Of a DNA stretch of 64,000 nucleotides, positions 46,355 to 54,838 are shown piece by piece. A model generated the notes under the pieces. The model was not told the DNA's origin and searched no databases. It was given only the letters and a program-made list of their open reading frames with translations. Every line of letters begins with the position of its first letter. The first letter of the stretch is position 1. Source of the DNA: Betaproteobacteria bacterium (lineage in GTDB: Bacteria > Bdellovibrionota_B > Oligoflexia > Silvanigrellales > Silvanigrellaceae); contig VGHE01000014.1 of NCBI GenBank assembly GCA_016868315.1, forward strand, positions 1 through 64,000, written 5' to 3'. The translations under genes were made by a program, and so were the position numbers.

Positions 46355-46688
46355 ACTTCAACTCCGACGGAGAGAGAAAACTCTGAAATTTAAAATATTC
46401 TCTGTTTGCTTCTTAAGAACTACAATTTACTAATTTCGTCGGCACACCGTTTCGGAAGCAGATCGGATGTTTTCTTGTATTGAGTCTCGTAAGAAATTCC
46501 CTTTTCCTCGCCTTTAACAACTCAATGATCTCCTTAAGCTCAAGGAAGGTTCACCCTCAGAGCAGACCTAATCGCTTGGGAGATAACCCCTGACATTTTC
46601 GATTGGTAATTACACTTAAGTCTGAATTGCCTCAACTTTCAGAGCGAAAGATCCGATTGGAGTTTAAAAAAAACTGAGGAAAAGCCTG
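46355..46688. other. Intergenic region of 334 bp
   Basis: No gene, RNA or strong terminator recognised. Contains a short CTCCGACGGAG dyad right after mbnH and A/T-rich sequence toward the next gene, where a promoter is expected. Confidence 0.4.
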
Positions 46689-47930
46689 ATGCGAAGCAAT
46701 AAGGTGTTTGATGCAGGCTCCAACGCACGACGTCGTGCGGTTCATGCACGATCGACTGCCTGGTGGAAGTCGCTGCTCCTTGCGAACGGCGCCTTTCTTA
46801 TTGCAGTTTCGTGTTCCAATGCTTCTCAGAGTCTGACCGTTCCGGGCAGTTTCGATGGCAAGAATTCAAAGAGTATTGCCGGTGCCGGAGCAGATGCATC
46901 ACAAGTGTCGGGCTCGGTTGAACTTGGCCTCACACCGCTCGACGTGGCAGGCAGTCCGCTGGACTTAATTAAAGGCTTCAATCATATTGCGTTTGTCGAA
47001 CGCGAACTGCTCGTGGGCAGCAGCACCATTGCAGCAGGTGCCATTCCCCTTGCGAAGGGTCTATTCGGTGCTCCTGCTCCGCTCCCGTTGCCACCCTTTG
47101 CTTCTGGAAAAGCCTACCTTCCATTGCGTGCAGATGGTTCAGAGTTTTGGCTCGTGGAATCTCCCGAGGGCAGAACAATTCTCACACGCTCGTTGGAGGC
47201 CGCGGTTCTGCCGCTCGGACAAACGTTGCCGAAAAACGTAAAAATAACCATAGATAGCCCGACTTCTTTGATTGGATTCGGTAAAAATTTTGTAATGTTT
47301 GTTTCGAGCAACTCCCTTTGGATTGCTGAATTTGCAGCAGGTAAACTCAAGGCCTCGTCCGTTCCGCTCCCGAACTCGGATTTCAAGCCCGTTTCAGCCG
47401 GAGCGCTTGGCGAAGCTGCGCGCTCTTTTTGGATTGCAGAGTCCGACACAATTTGGACCGTTGTTGGAAGCGCTGATGAATGGAAAGCGAAGAAGTTCGA
47501 ATTGAACGGAAAAGCAGGTTCCTTTGCACTTGAGAAATTCGCGGCACTTGTTGAACTATCGCAGGGAAGTCCAAAGCTGGCTGGCGCTGCCGTTGCAGTC
47601 ATGAATGCAAAGATTTATTCCGCTGGTGTGACTCTGCCACAAACGCCCAGCACCCTTCCTTCTCCCGTTGCAAGCGCTCCACCGATGCCAAATGTGGGAG
47701 CCATGACTTTTGCCGAGGCACGTGCCCTGTGTGACTCATGTCACGCGACATCCTCAAGCAACACACCCGCCAAGGCGAAGCTGACCGGAACAGAAAATAT
47801 TACGACTTGGGTCAACAGAAAAGAGGCTATCATCAACTCCGTGCGCGATGATGTCATGCCGCTTGGGACGCGCCTCACAGAACCCAACAAAACGCGTTTC
47901 TTAAATTTTGCACAAGATCCCAAACTATGA
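46689..47930 (+). CDS. Lipoprotein with C-terminal monoheme cytochrome c domain
   Basis: 413 residues; ATG with GAGGA upstream. Arg-rich n-region then LLLANGAFLIAVS-C, a lipobox. The central part (about 70-310) is made of repeated beta-strand segments such as FNHIAFVERELLVGSS, GSEFWLVESPEG and RSFWIAESDTIWTVVGS, suggesting a propeller or beta-sandwich. A Pro-rich linker (TLPSPVASAPPMPN) joins a compact heme domain with ARALCDSCHAT (heme site 348-352) and DVMPLGTRL, whose Met is a likely axial ligand. Probably a membrane-tethered periplasmic electron carrier or partner for the diheme enzyme encoded upstream. Confidence 0.8.
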   Translation: MRSNKVFDAGSNARRRAVHARSTAWWKSLLLANGAFLIAVSCSNASQSLTVPGSFDGKNSKSIAGAGADASQVSGSVELGLTPLDVAGSPLDLIKGFNHIAFVERELLVGSSTIAAGAIPLAKGLFGAPAPLPLPPFASGKAYLPLRADGSEFWLVESPEGRTILTRSLEAAVLPLGQTLPKNVKITIDSPTSLIGFGKNFVMFVSSNSLWIAEFAAGKLKASSVPLPNSDFKPVSAGALGEAARSFWIAESDTIWTVVGSADEWKAKKFELNGKAGSFALEKFAALVELSQGSPKLAGAAVAVMNAKIYSAGVTLPQTPSTLPSPVASAPPMPNVGAMTFAEARALCDSCHATSSSNTPAKAKLTGTENITTWVNRKEAIINSVRDDVMPLGTRLTEPNKTRFLNFAQDPKL

Positions 47931-47973
47931 ATTTGAATGAGTCGATCTGATAAAGGATCTGTTCGGGGGAAAA

Positions 47974-48918
47974 ATGAAAAACAAGATTCACATGATTTAC
48001 ACGGTTCTAGGTATCGTTGTGGCTTGTGGACCAGCTCAGCTTTCCTCTGAAACAAGCAACGCCAGCACAAAGAAAAGTGGAACAAAGGGAAGCGCCGATG
48101 GCAGCGCGACGGACGGTCAGATTTTGAAGGCTGAAAAAACAATTGAATCGTCGACCTCATCTGGCGAATCCGATGGGTCAGCTGGCGACTCTGCACCAAG
48201 CGTGACGCTCTCGTTTGCATCGCCAGAGCTCAGCCTACATCAAGGCGAAAGCAAAGAAATTGAAGTCAAAGTGAGAAGCTCAAAACCAAACGGATCTGTA
48301 AGCATCACTCCGCCTTCAATTCAAGGTTTACAATTCGAGTTGCTCACGGCCATGGGCTCAACAATGGCTGCAGCACTTCCTTTGGATGCATCGGGCAACG
48401 GCACATTTAAATTAAAAGTCACATCACCCTTTCGCATCGCAGCAGGGCTCGTCACTGCACCAGGATCACTCAACGCAAACCTGGATTTGCGCGGCAGTAG
48501 CGATGCAGGTGCATTCTCGGCAGTACTTCCCATCAAGGTCTCCAACGTTGCTGTGTACGTGATGTCTGGAGTGACGAATGTGCGAGAATTGCCGGCTCGG
48601 TTCGAGTTTCCCGCAGGAACCATCCCCGTCTTTGCAAACCCGAGCAACAGACAAGTCGTTAGTGTGATGCACTTCCAGGGTGGCAGCCAAGCCAACCCGT
48701 TCAGACACCAAGCCGTGATGGGTGATATGCCCATGGGCTCGGGTTACTGCCCGTTGAATACCTCAACCAGTGCTCTCGTTCCCCTGGGGGGAGCCATAAA
48801 CGCAGCGTGCTTGTCCTGCCCCGCAGAGGCGACCGCTGACATCACAGGAACATTTTACAACCACGAAACCGAGAATAACACCCAATCACGAACCATTGTC
48901 TGTAAGCGGAAGATTTAG
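47974..48918 (+). CDS. Lipoprotein, possible cupredoxin-like C-terminus
   Basis: 314 residues with lipobox IVVA-C. A Ser/Thr/Gly-rich spacer of about 60 residues leads to an Ig-like beta domain (VTLSFASPELSLHQGESKEI). The C-terminal 110 residues contain a Met/His-rich stretch, VVSVMHFQGG and NPFRHQAVMGDMPMGSGYCP, plus CLSCP, reminiscent of copper-binding loops in cupredoxins, though the strict His-Cys-His-Met order is not convincing. Lies 43 bp after the cytochrome lipoprotein and 15 bp before another lipoprotein, so probably part of the same operon. Function unknown; copper binding is a guess from residues and neighbours. Confidence 0.72.
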   Translation: MKNKIHMIYTVLGIVVACGPAQLSSETSNASTKKSGTKGSADGSATDGQILKAEKTIESSTSSGESDGSAGDSAPSVTLSFASPELSLHQGESKEIEVKVRSSKPNGSVSITPPSIQGLQFELLTAMGSTMAAALPLDASGNGTFKLKVTSPFRIAAGLVTAPGSLNANLDLRGSSDAGAFSAVLPIKVSNVAVYVMSGVTNVRELPARFEFPAGTIPVFANPSNRQVVSVMHFQGGSQANPFRHQAVMGDMPMGSGYCPLNTSTSALVPLGGAINAACLSCPAEATADITGTFYNHETENNTQSRTIVCKRKI

Positions 48919-48933
48919 GAAAAGGGTGAACAG

Positions 48934-49629
48934 ATGGTGCACCTGCTTCAACATAAGCGAATCGGCTTAGTGTTGCAGTTGTCTGCAATGGCCTGCATTG
49001 CAGTTGCCTGTAAGTCAAAGTTTCATGAGACAAACACAAGTAGCGACTTTCAGTCTACCAGGCCAACTGACCCGAAAAGCTCCACGCAATCTGATGCCCC
49101 TCTGCCAACAGGTTTAGTGCGCCTTGACGAAATCAGGAATTTTGTCGAGCAGCGGCAACGTATTAATTCCTCACCACTTAAAAAAATGTATTCCTTCGAG
49201 TCTTATTGTCTCGACTATTCGGCTCTCTGGCTCAAAGAGCTGCAGCAGAGCCCATTTAAGGGCTATCTTCAACAGACTCAGGGCGTGCATTTCTTCACAA
49301 TCGACCGCAAGAAGGTCATGCGTTCACCAACTCATTTCTTCATTGCATTCAATCCAAAAACAACCGACGAGATTATCCTCGATGTAACCTACGGTCAGTT
49401 TATTTTGGGTGCTGAAAGTCTTGCTCTTGATCCAATTCTGCTTGCAAAGACTTCCGAAATCGAAAACATCTTCTCAAAATACAAAAGCCGTATCAGGATT
49501 AAGACGTCCAGCGACGACTTCATTGGACGGTATGATCCTCAGGAAGCTACAGAACTCATTTATTCAACAGGCCGTTTCTCGAAGAACCGCACTTCTTTCG
49601 ATTCAGATACCAAGACCACACTTGAGTAG
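48934..49629 (+). CDS. Lipoprotein with possible Cys-His-Asp hydrolase fold
   Basis: 231 residues. Lipobox IAVA-C. After a Ser/Thr/Pro-rich spacer, SYCLDYSALWLKELQQ places a Cys at the start of a helix. THFFIAFNPKTTDEIILDVT then places a His on a strand and an Asp on the next, the order seen in papain/transglutaminase-like enzymes. This is motif-level inference; no family was recognised. Starts 15 bp downstream of the previous lipoprotein gene. Confidence 0.7.
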   Translation: MVHLLQHKRIGLVLQLSAMACIAVACKSKFHETNTSSDFQSTRPTDPKSSTQSDAPLPTGLVRLDEIRNFVEQRQRINSSPLKKMYSFESYCLDYSALWLKELQQSPFKGYLQQTQGVHFFTIDRKKVMRSPTHFFIAFNPKTTDEIILDVTYGQFILGAESLALDPILLAKTSEIENIFSKYKSRIRIKTSSDDFIGRYDPQEATELIYSTGRFSKNRTSFDSDTKTTLE

Positions 49630-49720
49630 AATCACATCCATTGCGCAGCGCGGCTGAGTGAGCTATTTTTCCCCTCAAACAGCACTCGTCTCACAAACCT
49701 CTATCAAGGTGGATATAGAT

Positions 49721-50269
49721 ATGATGACTCGTTTAATGGTTTCCGCATTGATCTCCGTTGCAGCGGTTTCAAGTCCTGTGGCATTTGCAGAAGACGGGCA
49801 CCAGCTCGCAAACATCAAGGGCGATCTCAACATCGACCTTAAGGCCTACGACCATGCAATGGCGGGATCAGTTAAGGACTTTGTCATTTGGGGCAGCGTA
49901 AACGAAGCCAAGGGGATGAGCGAGCTCATCATGCGCCGCGACGGGCAGGACGTAAAAGCCATCTTCAAACAGGTCGACAAAAACTTTGGTGGCACGGTTG
50001 AGCACCGCACCGATTATGGCCCACGCTCGACCTCTGTTCAGTTTGCTGGGCTCGATCGCCAGAAGAACGAATACAGCTTTCTCGTGAATGGTGACATGAT
50101 CAAAGCGCGTGTCACGTCGGAAGACTTCCAGAACAACCACTTCATCAAGCCGACCTACACAATTGTGAACAGAGATGGCAGCCAGACCACCTTCAAGTTC
50201 GAAGGCCAGGCCTGCTACAAGTACTCCATGCACATTCTCACCATGATGATTGCCGCGACCACGCACTGA
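49721..50269 (+). CDS. Secreted protein, unknown function
   Basis: 182 residues from ATG 49,721, which has AAGGTGG upstream; the frame is open 63 bp further without a ribosome site. Signal peptide LMVSALISVAAVSSPVAFA-E. Mature part is beta-rich (DFVIWGSVNEAKGMSELIMR, GTVEHRTDYGPRSTSVQFAG, YSFLVNGDMIKARV) with a single Cys. No domain recognised. Ends at a shared hairpin with the convergent vitellogenin-like gene. Confidence 0.75.
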   Translation: MMTRLMVSALISVAAVSSPVAFAEDGHQLANIKGDLNIDLKAYDHAMAGSVKDFVIWGSVNEAKGMSELIMRRDGQDVKAIFKQVDKNFGGTVEHRTDYGPRSTSVQFAGLDRQKNEYSFLVNGDMIKARVTSEDFQNNHFIKPTYTIVNRDGSQTTFKFEGQACYKYSMHILTMMIAATTH

Positions 50270-50280
50270 GGTGCGGTTTT
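50262..50280. terminator. Short hairpin terminator between convergent genes
   Basis: CGCAC (50,262-50,266) pairs with GTGCG (50,271-50,275) around TGAG, with TTTT following on the plus strand. It includes the stop codon of the secreted protein gene. Confidence 0.5.
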
Positions 50281-50322
50281 CTCATTTCACACCGCTTGCA
50301 GCTGTCCAAATTGAAACAGAAA

Positions 50323-52314
50323 CTATTGATTCGATTTGGGCAGCTTCGCAAGCAGCTGCTGCGCCTGGCGGCCGATCTGAGGATTGGTATCGCGGCTGAA
50401 TTCACTCAAAGTTGTATTTACCTCTTGCGGATTCAAAACCACTTGGTGCGCGATCGTGTGCAGGGCTTCAACCCGAACTGTCGCACGTGAATCGGAGGTA
50501 CGGGCAACTGCAGTCGCAGCTTCAAGATTGCCGCGTGCAGGTGCACGCATGCGCATAACGCGCAGTGATTGAATCACGAGGTCACCATCGCTGCCTTTGT
50601 CGGTGCTGATTTTTTGCAACCAGACATCAACTGATGGGTCGGAAACAAAGCGCAAATCATAGATAGCCGAGCGCTGCAGAGCAGGCTCCTGTGTGGAAGT
50701 CATGAGAGTCTTCACACTCGCCAAGGTCTCCTGCGCACCGGCATTTCCCAGTGCTCCAGAGAGAGTGACCTTGCGCGCTGTGGACGGGGCAGCATCGAAA
50801 TCACGCGCCAGCCTTGAAACGGCCTCCTGATTCAAATCAGGACGATTTTTTTGTGCACGCTGTGCAAAGGTTCCAAGTGCGAGAGTTGAAGTTGATTTCA
50901 CCTCATCTGTAATACCATTCTCATATTGCTGCAGCAGTGCATCGCGGGTCTTCTCGCCTGGGCGGCGGTGTGCAGCCATGGCTGGAATGATTTGCATCAA
51001 AGCATCGGTGTCGTTGCTCATGCGCTGTGCCAGGGCAACAATTGCTGCTTCGGCCTCTGGTGTTTCCTGATTCGAGAAAGCGCCAGCAAGCAATGACAAC
51101 TTGCTCGCATAATGAGGGTCATCTTTCTTGAGCTGTGCCATTTCCTCGGCGACAGCCGTACAGATTTCAGGCTGCAAAAACATGAGCGCAGAGAGCTGTT
51201 CAAGAAACTGGAAACGCGCAGCTCCGTCTTTGTGAAAGTCAGCGCTCTGCAGCCGTTGCCGCAAAGATTCCCAAGTTTCACCACCCAGTTTTTGCGCAGC
51301 CACCTTCTTCTTCAGACCCTCTTCACTGGCCGCCTCCAATTCAGCTTCACTCATGAGATCTTGTGTGGTCGGCTGCTCGGGAGAAGATTCTACTTCACCC
51401 TCGTTCTGAGCAACAGAACGCTTTCCGACAAACTCCATGCGGGTAAAAATGTTCGTGGTGGCATAAACGCCCGCCGCCTGGAAACGCAGGGTCCAACGTT
51501 GTTCAGCTTTCAGAACATGGCCGGCCTGGGCATCGAAGGTGAGGCGCGTCAGGGAGCTTGGCAAAACTGCGAGTGCATCGCTTTCTGCATTCAGTGCACG
51601 TGAACCCGAATGAGCCTGCACAGACTTAGGCTCTTTCTCAATTTCCGCGACTCCATTCTTCAATGAGACAAGACGATTGGTGAGCGTGAAAACACCCGTG
51701 GAGTCGGACTCCTGAGAGATCCACTCGGAGAGTTGCTGCTGCGCTGGAAGAAAAAGAGAGCCGGCAAGGACTATGGAACGAATGAGGTTCAAGCTCTCGA
51801 GACTCGTGCCACGCGATGCACTGAAGCGCAGGTCTCGGCGGAGTTCATCGGTTCGCACAACAACAAAAGCTGTGGATAGAGATTTCTTAACTGCATCGAT
51901 ATCTTGGGGCGCCATTGCAGGCTGCCCCTGTGCATTGGTGCTCTGGAAGTCGACCTCTTTCAGGTGATAGCGATAAAGACGCTTGCCCTGCGAAGCCTCA
52001 AGGAGCTGCTCGTCGAGCTGTGAGCGCAGCTGAATCTGCGATACAGCCGGTTTGCCCTCGGAGGACTGCAGTTCAATGGATACATCTTGCAGAACCGACC
52101 AAGTGCGCACTTCATTCAAAGTTGCGCTGTGACTCAATAGCCCTAAAGCAGTTGTTGCTGTTTCACTTGTTTGCACACCACTCAGGGCAGACGATGTTGA
52201 AGGAGCAGAGGCCTCGCGGCTGCGGGCGAAATACACACCCGCAGCGAGCAAAAAAATGACAAGCGCACCCGTGAGAATCTTTCCGCGAGAGACGAGGAGA
52301 TTTTTACGAGTCAC
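50323..52314 (-). CDS. Membrane-anchored HEAT/vitellogenin-N (MTP)-like lipid-transfer-type protein
   Basis: 663 residues starting at GTG, which overlaps the upstream LGFP gene's TGA by 4 bp. One N-terminal helix (ILTGALVIFLLAAGVYFA) anchors it. Residues about 60-330 are beta-rich (LDEQLLEASQGKRLYRYHLK, LKAEQRWTLRFQAAGVY). Residues 350-660 are an alpha-alpha superhelix with HEAT spacing. Signatures of the vitellogenin-N/microsomal transfer protein fold are visible: STLALGTFAQRA, TLSGALGNAGAQETLASVK and LQRSAIYDLRF (compare LGNAG and R-x-A-I-x-x-LR). This large lipid-transfer fold is best known in animals. The sequence supports homology only at motif level. Confidence 0.72.
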   Translation of the reverse strand: MTRKNLLVSRGKILTGALVIFLLAAGVYFARSREASAPSTSSALSGVQTSETATTALGLLSHSATLNEVRTWSVLQDVSIELQSSEGKPAVSQIQLRSQLDEQLLEASQGKRLYRYHLKEVDFQSTNAQGQPAMAPQDIDAVKKSLSTAFVVVRTDELRRDLRFSASRGTSLESLNLIRSIVLAGSLFLPAQQQLSEWISQESDSTGVFTLTNRLVSLKNGVAEIEKEPKSVQAHSGSRALNAESDALAVLPSSLTRLTFDAQAGHVLKAEQRWTLRFQAAGVYATTNIFTRMEFVGKRSVAQNEGEVESSPEQPTTQDLMSEAELEAASEEGLKKKVAAQKLGGETWESLRQRLQSADFHKDGAARFQFLEQLSALMFLQPEICTAVAEEMAQLKKDDPHYASKLSLLAGAFSNQETPEAEAAIVALAQRMSNDTDALMQIIPAMAAHRRPGEKTRDALLQQYENGITDEVKSTSTLALGTFAQRAQKNRPDLNQEAVSRLARDFDAAPSTARKVTLSGALGNAGAQETLASVKTLMTSTQEPALQRSAIYDLRFVSDPSVDVWLQKISTDKGSDGDLVIQSLRVMRMRAPARGNLEAATAVARTSDSRATVRVEALHTIAHQVVLNPQEVNTTLSEFSRDTNPQIGRQAQQLLAKLPKSNQ

Positions 52315-54686
52315 TCGGCATCCTCAACCAGAAGAGCGTTAGCATCGTTGTCTGAGTCTATGCCATTAGGATTCACCGGTGGCATAGGGCGTGGAAGTGG
52401 CATTGGCAGCGGCATTGGAACGCGCCCGATGGGCAAATTCACACGCGGTGGCAATTTGATAGGTGTCAGCGAGCACTGGTGCACGATGCCAACATTACGG
52501 CAAATGCCTGGTCCACATTCTTGTTTGTGGGTCACGGAACCGCCTTCGAAGTCCTGCACGTACGTATTGACAACACCAGGCACATTGCCCAATCCGGGCA
52601 TGTTAACGGTTGTAGAACGTGATTCGGTTATGCGCTGATCATTCTTTGGATAACCCAAGCATCCACGTTCCCAATTGAGAGATTCCCAACGGTCGCGGAT
52701 GGCTCCGCGCACGATCCATGTGCCGAATTCAGGATGGTAGTAAACCGAGCCACCTTCAAAGTGGTTGAACCGACCAACGCCATCTGGAGTTTGCCACTCA
52801 TCGGTAACAGGAAATCCAAGCACACCACGTTCCCACTGTGCATCAGCCCATTTGTTACGAATCAGGCCACGCACTTCAAAAGCACCATGCTCAGGGGTCC
52901 AATATATGGAGCCATTCTGGAAGTGGTTGTAACGACCGCGTCCATTTGGAGTCGTGAGTTCATCGGTCGTTGGGTATCCCAGAAGCCCCATGCCACGACG
53001 CAACGCAGCCCACTTCTGATAAATTTTGCCCTTCACGAGGAACGCATTCCCGGTAGAAGGATGATACCAAAGCGAACCACCTTGGAAGTGACTGTATTTG
53101 CCTTGACCATCGCCCGCCGTGAGCTCGTCGCTCGTTGGAAATCCGAGTTCACCCTGCTCCCAACCTTTAGCACCCCACTTGCTGCGGATGAGGCCAAGAA
53201 CAACGTGTGCGCCGGTGTTTTCAGACCAGTAGATGGATCCACCGTTGTAATGCCGAAAGAGACCCGGACGCGCTGCAGGTGTTTGCGATTCAGGACTCGT
53301 CGGCGCACCAAGGAAGCCTGAGGCTCCGTTGAGCTGACGATATTTCCAACCAATATAGTCGCGCAGTGGGAGGCTTTCGCGTTGATTGAAGATTGCGAGA
53401 TTCTCTTGGAATCCGGCCCATGAGAAAAGTGTTTTCTCCCATCGCTCGCTATCGAGCCAGTAGTCGATTTCCGCAAAGAGACCAACACGCCCGCTCAGCG
53501 CATCGAAGTTGGCGTTCACGCCGAGTTCAGCCGTGAGTTTTGGATCGGCAGACACCATGTCGTATTTCACGTTGGCATCAACCGGGATACTCACACCAAC
53601 GAATTTTATCGAACCAAAAACACCCGCCGATGCAATGTAGGCATCAACAGCTGCGTCTACATTTCCGTAGGTGTCGAGATAAGGACGCACGAGGCCGGTG
53701 ACGAGCTTTTCGCCCACAAGACCACGGATGTCGTACTGGGCACCCAAACGGCCACCCACGCTGCCACCCACCGAAAGAGGAACGGGTCCAAGCCAAAAGC
53801 GCGCACGCGCACCTTCGGAACGGTCAAAACCCTTGTCGCCTGAGAAGGTCGGCGAGGTTGCATCCCACACTTTCTGACCAAACACGGAAACATATGCGTA
53901 GGAATTCTCTCCCGTGGCATTGTGCGCCTGCGCATCGAACACGGAGATGTTTTCTTTAAGCAGCGCGCCCTTCACCGTGAGGCTGGCATCGGCACGCTGG
54001 TTGTCTTTGTTGACCTTCACGCCGAATCCCGCGTTTGCATCAACACCGAAATACTCGTTGCCCATGGCGCGCGCGTAGCCACCCGAAAACTCTGCCGAGC
54101 GATCTTTGAACTGAGGAGTGTCTTCCACCTGACCAGGATTTTTAAATGCGTCGCCCTGATATTTCAGAGCCTGCAGATGGGCGAGATCCATTGGAATCTG
54201 ACCCACACGCACGTTGCGGTTCTTGGTGGGGCTCTGCTGATTGAATTCTTTGAAAAGCATGTTCGCAAAAATTGGGCTGCGACCAGCAAAGATTTGATAT
54301 TCGTTGCGTTGCTCCGCTGCCCAGGTGTTCATCGCATTCTGAACTTCCGAGAGCGACATGTTCTTCGCGCCGTCAACATCGCCTTTATCGGTGAAGTTAC
54401 CAATGGTCACGAGCGTTTCAGGGCGAAGTTGCGAGAGTGGCAATCTCGGCAATCGCGTTTGGATAGGCGTAACGATTTTAATAGGTATAGTTTTGAGCAA
54501 GTACGAGTGCCGAATGACCGGCAACTTGGCTGGATCAATCAAGATAGGCGGACGCGCTGGGAGATTGGGGTTAGGGAGAGGCCGCGGGATGTTGTCGGCG
54601 ACCGCCCGACCCACGCACACAGATAGCCCCGCAACGGCGAGCACAGACCAGACCGCTGCTCCATTGAAGCTCCCAGAATTTTTCAT
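52311..54686 (-). CDS. Secreted LGFP-repeat protein
   Basis: About 791 residues from ATG 54,686 (GGGGA upstream); the frame is open 65 codons more but a signal peptide (WSVLAVAGLSVCVGRAVA) only follows this ATG. A Pro-rich segment and a beta-rich central domain (about 150-440, with GYARAMGNEYFGVDANAGFG and VPLSVGGSVGGRLGAQYDIR) precede five LGFP repeats. Each has a W...LG(F/Y/A)P core, then hFxgGSIYW and a GAhxVxGxI strand. LGFP repeats bind cell-wall or surface glycans in other bacteria. The Cys-rich end finishes with a Pro/Met tail (PMPLPMPLPRPMPP). Translationally coupled to the vitellogenin-like protein, suggesting a joint envelope function. Confidence 0.88.
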   Translation of the reverse strand: MKNSGSFNGAAVWSVLAVAGLSVCVGRAVADNIPRPLPNPNLPARPPILIDPAKLPVIRHSYLLKTIPIKIVTPIQTRLPRLPLSQLRPETLVTIGNFTDKGDVDGAKNMSLSEVQNAMNTWAAEQRNEYQIFAGRSPIFANMLFKEFNQQSPTKNRNVRVGQIPMDLAHLQALKYQGDAFKNPGQVEDTPQFKDRSAEFSGGYARAMGNEYFGVDANAGFGVKVNKDNQRADASLTVKGALLKENISVFDAQAHNATGENSYAYVSVFGQKVWDATSPTFSGDKGFDRSEGARARFWLGPVPLSVGGSVGGRLGAQYDIRGLVGEKLVTGLVRPYLDTYGNVDAAVDAYIASAGVFGSIKFVGVSIPVDANVKYDMVSADPKLTAELGVNANFDALSGRVGLFAEIDYWLDSERWEKTLFSWAGFQENLAIFNQRESLPLRDYIGWKYRQLNGASGFLGAPTSPESQTPAARPGLFRHYNGGSIYWSENTGAHVVLGLIRSKWGAKGWEQGELGFPTSDELTAGDGQGKYSHFQGGSLWYHPSTGNAFLVKGKIYQKWAALRRGMGLLGYPTTDELTTPNGRGRYNHFQNGSIYWTPEHGAFEVRGLIRNKWADAQWERGVLGFPVTDEWQTPDGVGRFNHFEGGSVYYHPEFGTWIVRGAIRDRWESLNWERGCLGYPKNDQRITESRSTTVNMPGLGNVPGVVNTYVQDFEGGSVTHKQECGPGICRNVGIVHQCSLTPIKLPPRVNLPIGRVPMPLPMPLPRPMPPVNPNGIDSDNDANALLVEDAE

Positions 54687-54838
54687 TTTTCCCCAGTGTT
54701 TACGCGAAGTACATAATGTATCCGTTCTCGGATACAACAACACTGGCCGATTGGTCAAACTTTCTCGGCGAACTTTTTTAATCAATTTTTTCAGCAGTTT
54801 GCTTGTGCATCCAGACGACCGAAAAAGGAACAAGATTC

